A stretch of 8,530 nt of DNA from CAUZEO01 sp963578625 (GTDB lineage: Bacteria > Verrucomicrobiota > Kiritimatiellia > SLOV01). The position numbers and the translations under genes were made by a program. Below the pieces are notes generated by a model. That model did no database searches. It was not told where the DNA came from and was given only the letters and a program-made list of their open reading frames with translations. Shown in pieces: positions 7,172 to 8,530 of the stretch (positions are counted from its first letter, which is position 1; every line of letters starts with the position of its first letter). Location of the stretch: NCBI GenBank assembly GCA_963578625.1, contig CAUZEO010000228.1, positions 1 to 8,530 on the forward strand. Reading direction: 5' to 3'.

Positions 7172-7200
7172 TTGTCAAATTGCATTTTCTCTTTTATGAG
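7172..7200 (+). promoter_or_regulatory. Sigma-70-like promoter candidate
   Basis: TTGTCA (7172-7177, 5 of 6 to TTGACA) and TATGAG (7195-7200, 4 of 6 to TATAAT) are separated by 17 bp in an AT-rich stretch. It would drive plus-strand transcription toward the hairpin cluster and the cytochrome remnant. The -10 match is modest, so the call is tentative. Confidence 0.3.
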
Positions 7201-7364
7201 AATACGGCGGCTTGATTCCACAGCACTTATTATCGATTCATGCTCGTTAATCGGCCAATACGGAAAATTCCCGAAGATAAGCACTCCGTTATGAAGTGCG
7301 TTTCAAACCATATCCCAGGGTGCCATATCAGGCCCCACGGCCTCTTGTCTCGCCATAGAGCGCA

Positions 7365-7509
7365 GCACGACGGCGGACGACCGTGGGTCGTGCACCAAGA
7401 AAGCGCCACCGCCGAGCTTGCTCGGTGGAACGAGTGATTTAAAAAAGATTTGCTCAAGAAGCAAATGACGAAGAAAGAAGTTGATCGGGTCCGGCCGGAA
7501 GGGCCGGGC
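7365..7509. other. Cluster of three GC-rich hairpins, possible structured leader
   Basis: Three stems lie within 145 bp: GCACGAC/GTCGTGC (7365-7371/7387-7393), competing with an inner ACGACC/GGTCGT stem (7377-7382/7386-7391); a 9-pair stem around CCGAGC-TT-GCTCGG (7409-7428, one G-T pair); and GTCCGGCC/GGCCGGGC around GGAAG (7489-7496/7502-7509). They sit upstream of the cytochrome remnant on its strand. They could form a structured 5' leader or mark the end of a small mobile element. I recognise no known riboswitch. Confidence 0.35.
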
Positions 7510-7514
7510 ATGCC

Positions 7515-8308
7515 ATGGATATGTTCCACGTCGGTATAGCCGCGCTTTGTATCGCGCTGGTCGCATGAATCTATCGGGGGATTTCTAAAGGACCACGACC
7601 TGCGGTGATTGGCGGCTTTGGCCTTTGGTGTATTCCCCTCATCACGCTCGATCTGAATGCGTCTAACGACCAACGTCGAATCGACAGCGATCGCCGAAGT
7701 CGACGACCGGTCCAGATGGAGGGGAAAGGCAATGTTACTTCGACAACCTGCCGTTCCTGCCACCCCAGGAACCATGAGACCTGGCATGGCTCCTACTATC
7801 GAACCATGACACAGGTCGTATCTCCAGAGTCCGTTTTCGGGAATTTCGACGGCGAAACACTCACCTTACTCGATCATAGATTTACCCTCTCTCGCGACGG
7901 AGAGATGTTTTGGGTGGAGATCGAGCGGCCAGGCCGTTCCGGTGAGAAATCCGCGCCCATCCGGTTGAAGAGACAGATTGCGCTGGTGACGGGCTCTCAC
8001 CATATACAGGCGTATTGGTATGCGACCGGATCCACGCGCTGCTGGGGCAGTTTCCCTTTATTTTTCTGTGGGAGAAGCAACGAAGGATACCGCGAAACTC
8101 AGCCTTTCTGACGCCTCCGGACAAGCACAACCAAATGCTTTCCGAATTCGAGACGAGCAGATGGAACAGCAGGTGCGTAGAATGTCACGCCACGGCGGGT
8201 CGCCAACGCCCACGGAGAAAGGCCCGCGACTTTGCGGGCGCCCAGTCCGGCTACGATTCGCACGTCGGGGAATTCGGAATCGCATGCGAGGCACGTCACG
8301 GACCGGCG
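7515..8308 (+). pseudogene. Cytochrome c-family protein, degraded and truncated
   Basis: This is the remnant of a c-type cytochrome, probably multiheme and membrane-anchored, carrying electrons in the periplasm. The frame opens with a hydrophobic anchor, MFHVGIAALCIALVA, then a TGA at 7566-7568 where Trp would continue the helix (IYRG follows in frame). A first heme site CRSCH is at 7749-7763, followed by HETWHGSYYRTMTQV and ALVTGSHHIQAYWYATG, which fit the family. Near 8036-8040 the frame shifts by one lost base; the protein continues as LLGQFPFIFLWEKQRRIPR, with a second heme site CVECH at 8174-8188. The third site reads CEARH (8285-8299) where CxxCH is expected: CGT replaces a Cys codon. 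After HGPA the family similarity stops. The original start may lie upstream, for instance in another frame at ATG 7465. A stop, a frameshift, a lost heme cysteine and a missing C-terminus make this a pseudogene. Confidence 0.82.
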
Positions 8309-8530
8309 CTGATGTTGTTTGGGGCGTTTTCCCGGTGCTGCCGGATTGCGGCGACGGCGTTGTTTCCGCTTGCGTTGTGACAGAGCCAGGACGCAGGCGG
8401 ACGACCTCGGCCAATACCAGGGATAGCCGGGATTCCTGCTAAGCCATGAAGGCGGCAGCACCGTCCCCCAGTTTTCGACATGGCCGTCAACATACAGAAG
8501 GGGATTGGCTTCATTGTGGGGATATCCGGC
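8099..8530 (-). CDS. C-terminus of an H-X9-DG (DUF1559-like) pilin-type protein, 5' part outside window
   Basis: The minus strand is open from the right edge to a TGA at 8099-8101. Its first residues contain HNEANPLLYVDGHVENW. The spacing from His to Asp-Gly is exactly nine residues, the H-X9-DG signature near the C-terminus of pseudopilin-like proteins abundant in planctomycetes and related phyla. Those proteins start with a prepilin-type N-methylation helix, which would be off-window. Family-like sequence continues through SWLSRNPGYPWYWP (to about 8411). Beyond that the frame becomes Arg/Lys-rich with no family character, and from 8308 leftward it is simply the antisense of the cytochrome remnant. 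The ORF therefore looks like a real C-terminus that lost its own stop and reads into unrelated DNA. The H-X9-DG call is moderately sure; whether the gene is functional is not known. Confidence 0.55.
   Translation of the reverse strand, partial: AGYPHNEANPLLYVDGHVENWGTVLPPSWLSRNPGYPWYWPRSSACVLALSQRKRKQRRRRNPAAPGKRPKQHQRRSVTCLACDSEFPDVRIVAGLGARKVAGLSPWALATRRGVTFYAPAVPSARLEFGKHLVVLVRRRQKG

Larger units (their letters stand above)
6877..7514. other. Gene-poor intergenic region
   Basis: No open frame here resembles a known protein or has a good start. Visible elements: an inverted repeat TTGCA/TGCAA at 6911-6926, just upstream of the PEP-CTERM RBS (possible operator); a T10 run at 7062-7071 with no strong stem before it; an AT-rich 9-bp inverted repeat AAGAAAGAT/ATCTTTCTT (7138-7146/7157-7165); a plus-strand promoter-like sequence (7172-7200); and three GC-rich hairpins between 7365 and 7509. 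The promoter of the PEP-CTERM gene should be at its left end, but I see no clear -35/-10 pair there. Confidence 0.5.

Noticed and set aside
7009..7284. Small minus-strand frames upstream of the PEP-CTERM gene
   Set aside because: Composition looks non-coding (Gly/Lys runs from the T10 tract), with no RBS and no family resemblance.
7230..7787. 185-residue minus-strand open frame
   Set aside because: No recognisable motif and no RBS. It overlaps hairpins and the antisense of the cytochrome remnant, whose CRSCH frame is convincing.
8020..8442. 140-residue plus-strand open frame at the right end
   Set aside because: It is in a different frame from the CVECH heme site and has no family character.

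Overview
The window reads like a piece of a PVC-superphylum genome (Kiritimatiellota, Verrucomicrobiota, Lentisphaerota or Planctomycetota). This is inferred from the combination of a PEP-CTERM secreted protein, a TMTC-like membrane protein with TPR repeats, a cytochrome c-family gene of the type common in those phyla, and an H-X9-DG (DUF1559-like) pilin C-terminus. No rRNA or other phylogenetic marker is present, so the assignment is tentative.

Left two thirds (1-5631), all read right to left on the minus strand: an operon for surface glycan or modified-sugar chemistry. In transcription order it holds a 12-TM-class TMTC-like GT-C membrane protein with a C-terminal TPR array, a FAD-dependent amine-oxidase/UDP-galactopyranose-mutase-like oxidoreductase (ATGA overlap), a class I SAM methyltransferase that is now a pseudogene (TGATG overlap), and, after a 103-bp palindromic element, a zinc-binding sugar C-methyltransferase that leaves the window on the left.

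Middle (5632-7514): about 450 bp of intergenic DNA with two inverted repeats and a strong intrinsic terminator at 6015-6048. The terminator ends a single-gene unit for a PEP-CTERM exosortase-substrate protein (6085-6876, minus). Upstream of that gene lie about 640 bp with no convincing gene, a plus-strand promoter-like sequence and a cluster of GC-rich hairpins.

Right end (7515-8530): a decayed plus-strand cytochrome c-family gene. It has a premature stop, a frameshift, one heme motif with a replaced cysteine, and a truncated end. It runs into the C-terminus of a minus-strand H-X9-DG pilin-like protein whose start lies beyond the right edge. The junction (about 8309-8410) looks like a rearrangement scar.

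Taken together, the intact genes point to cell-surface work: glycan methylation and oxidation, a membrane glycosyltransferase-like protein, and an exosortase-sorted extracellular protein. Two other genes are visibly degrading. No CRISPR array, tRNA, rRNA or complete insertion sequence was seen.
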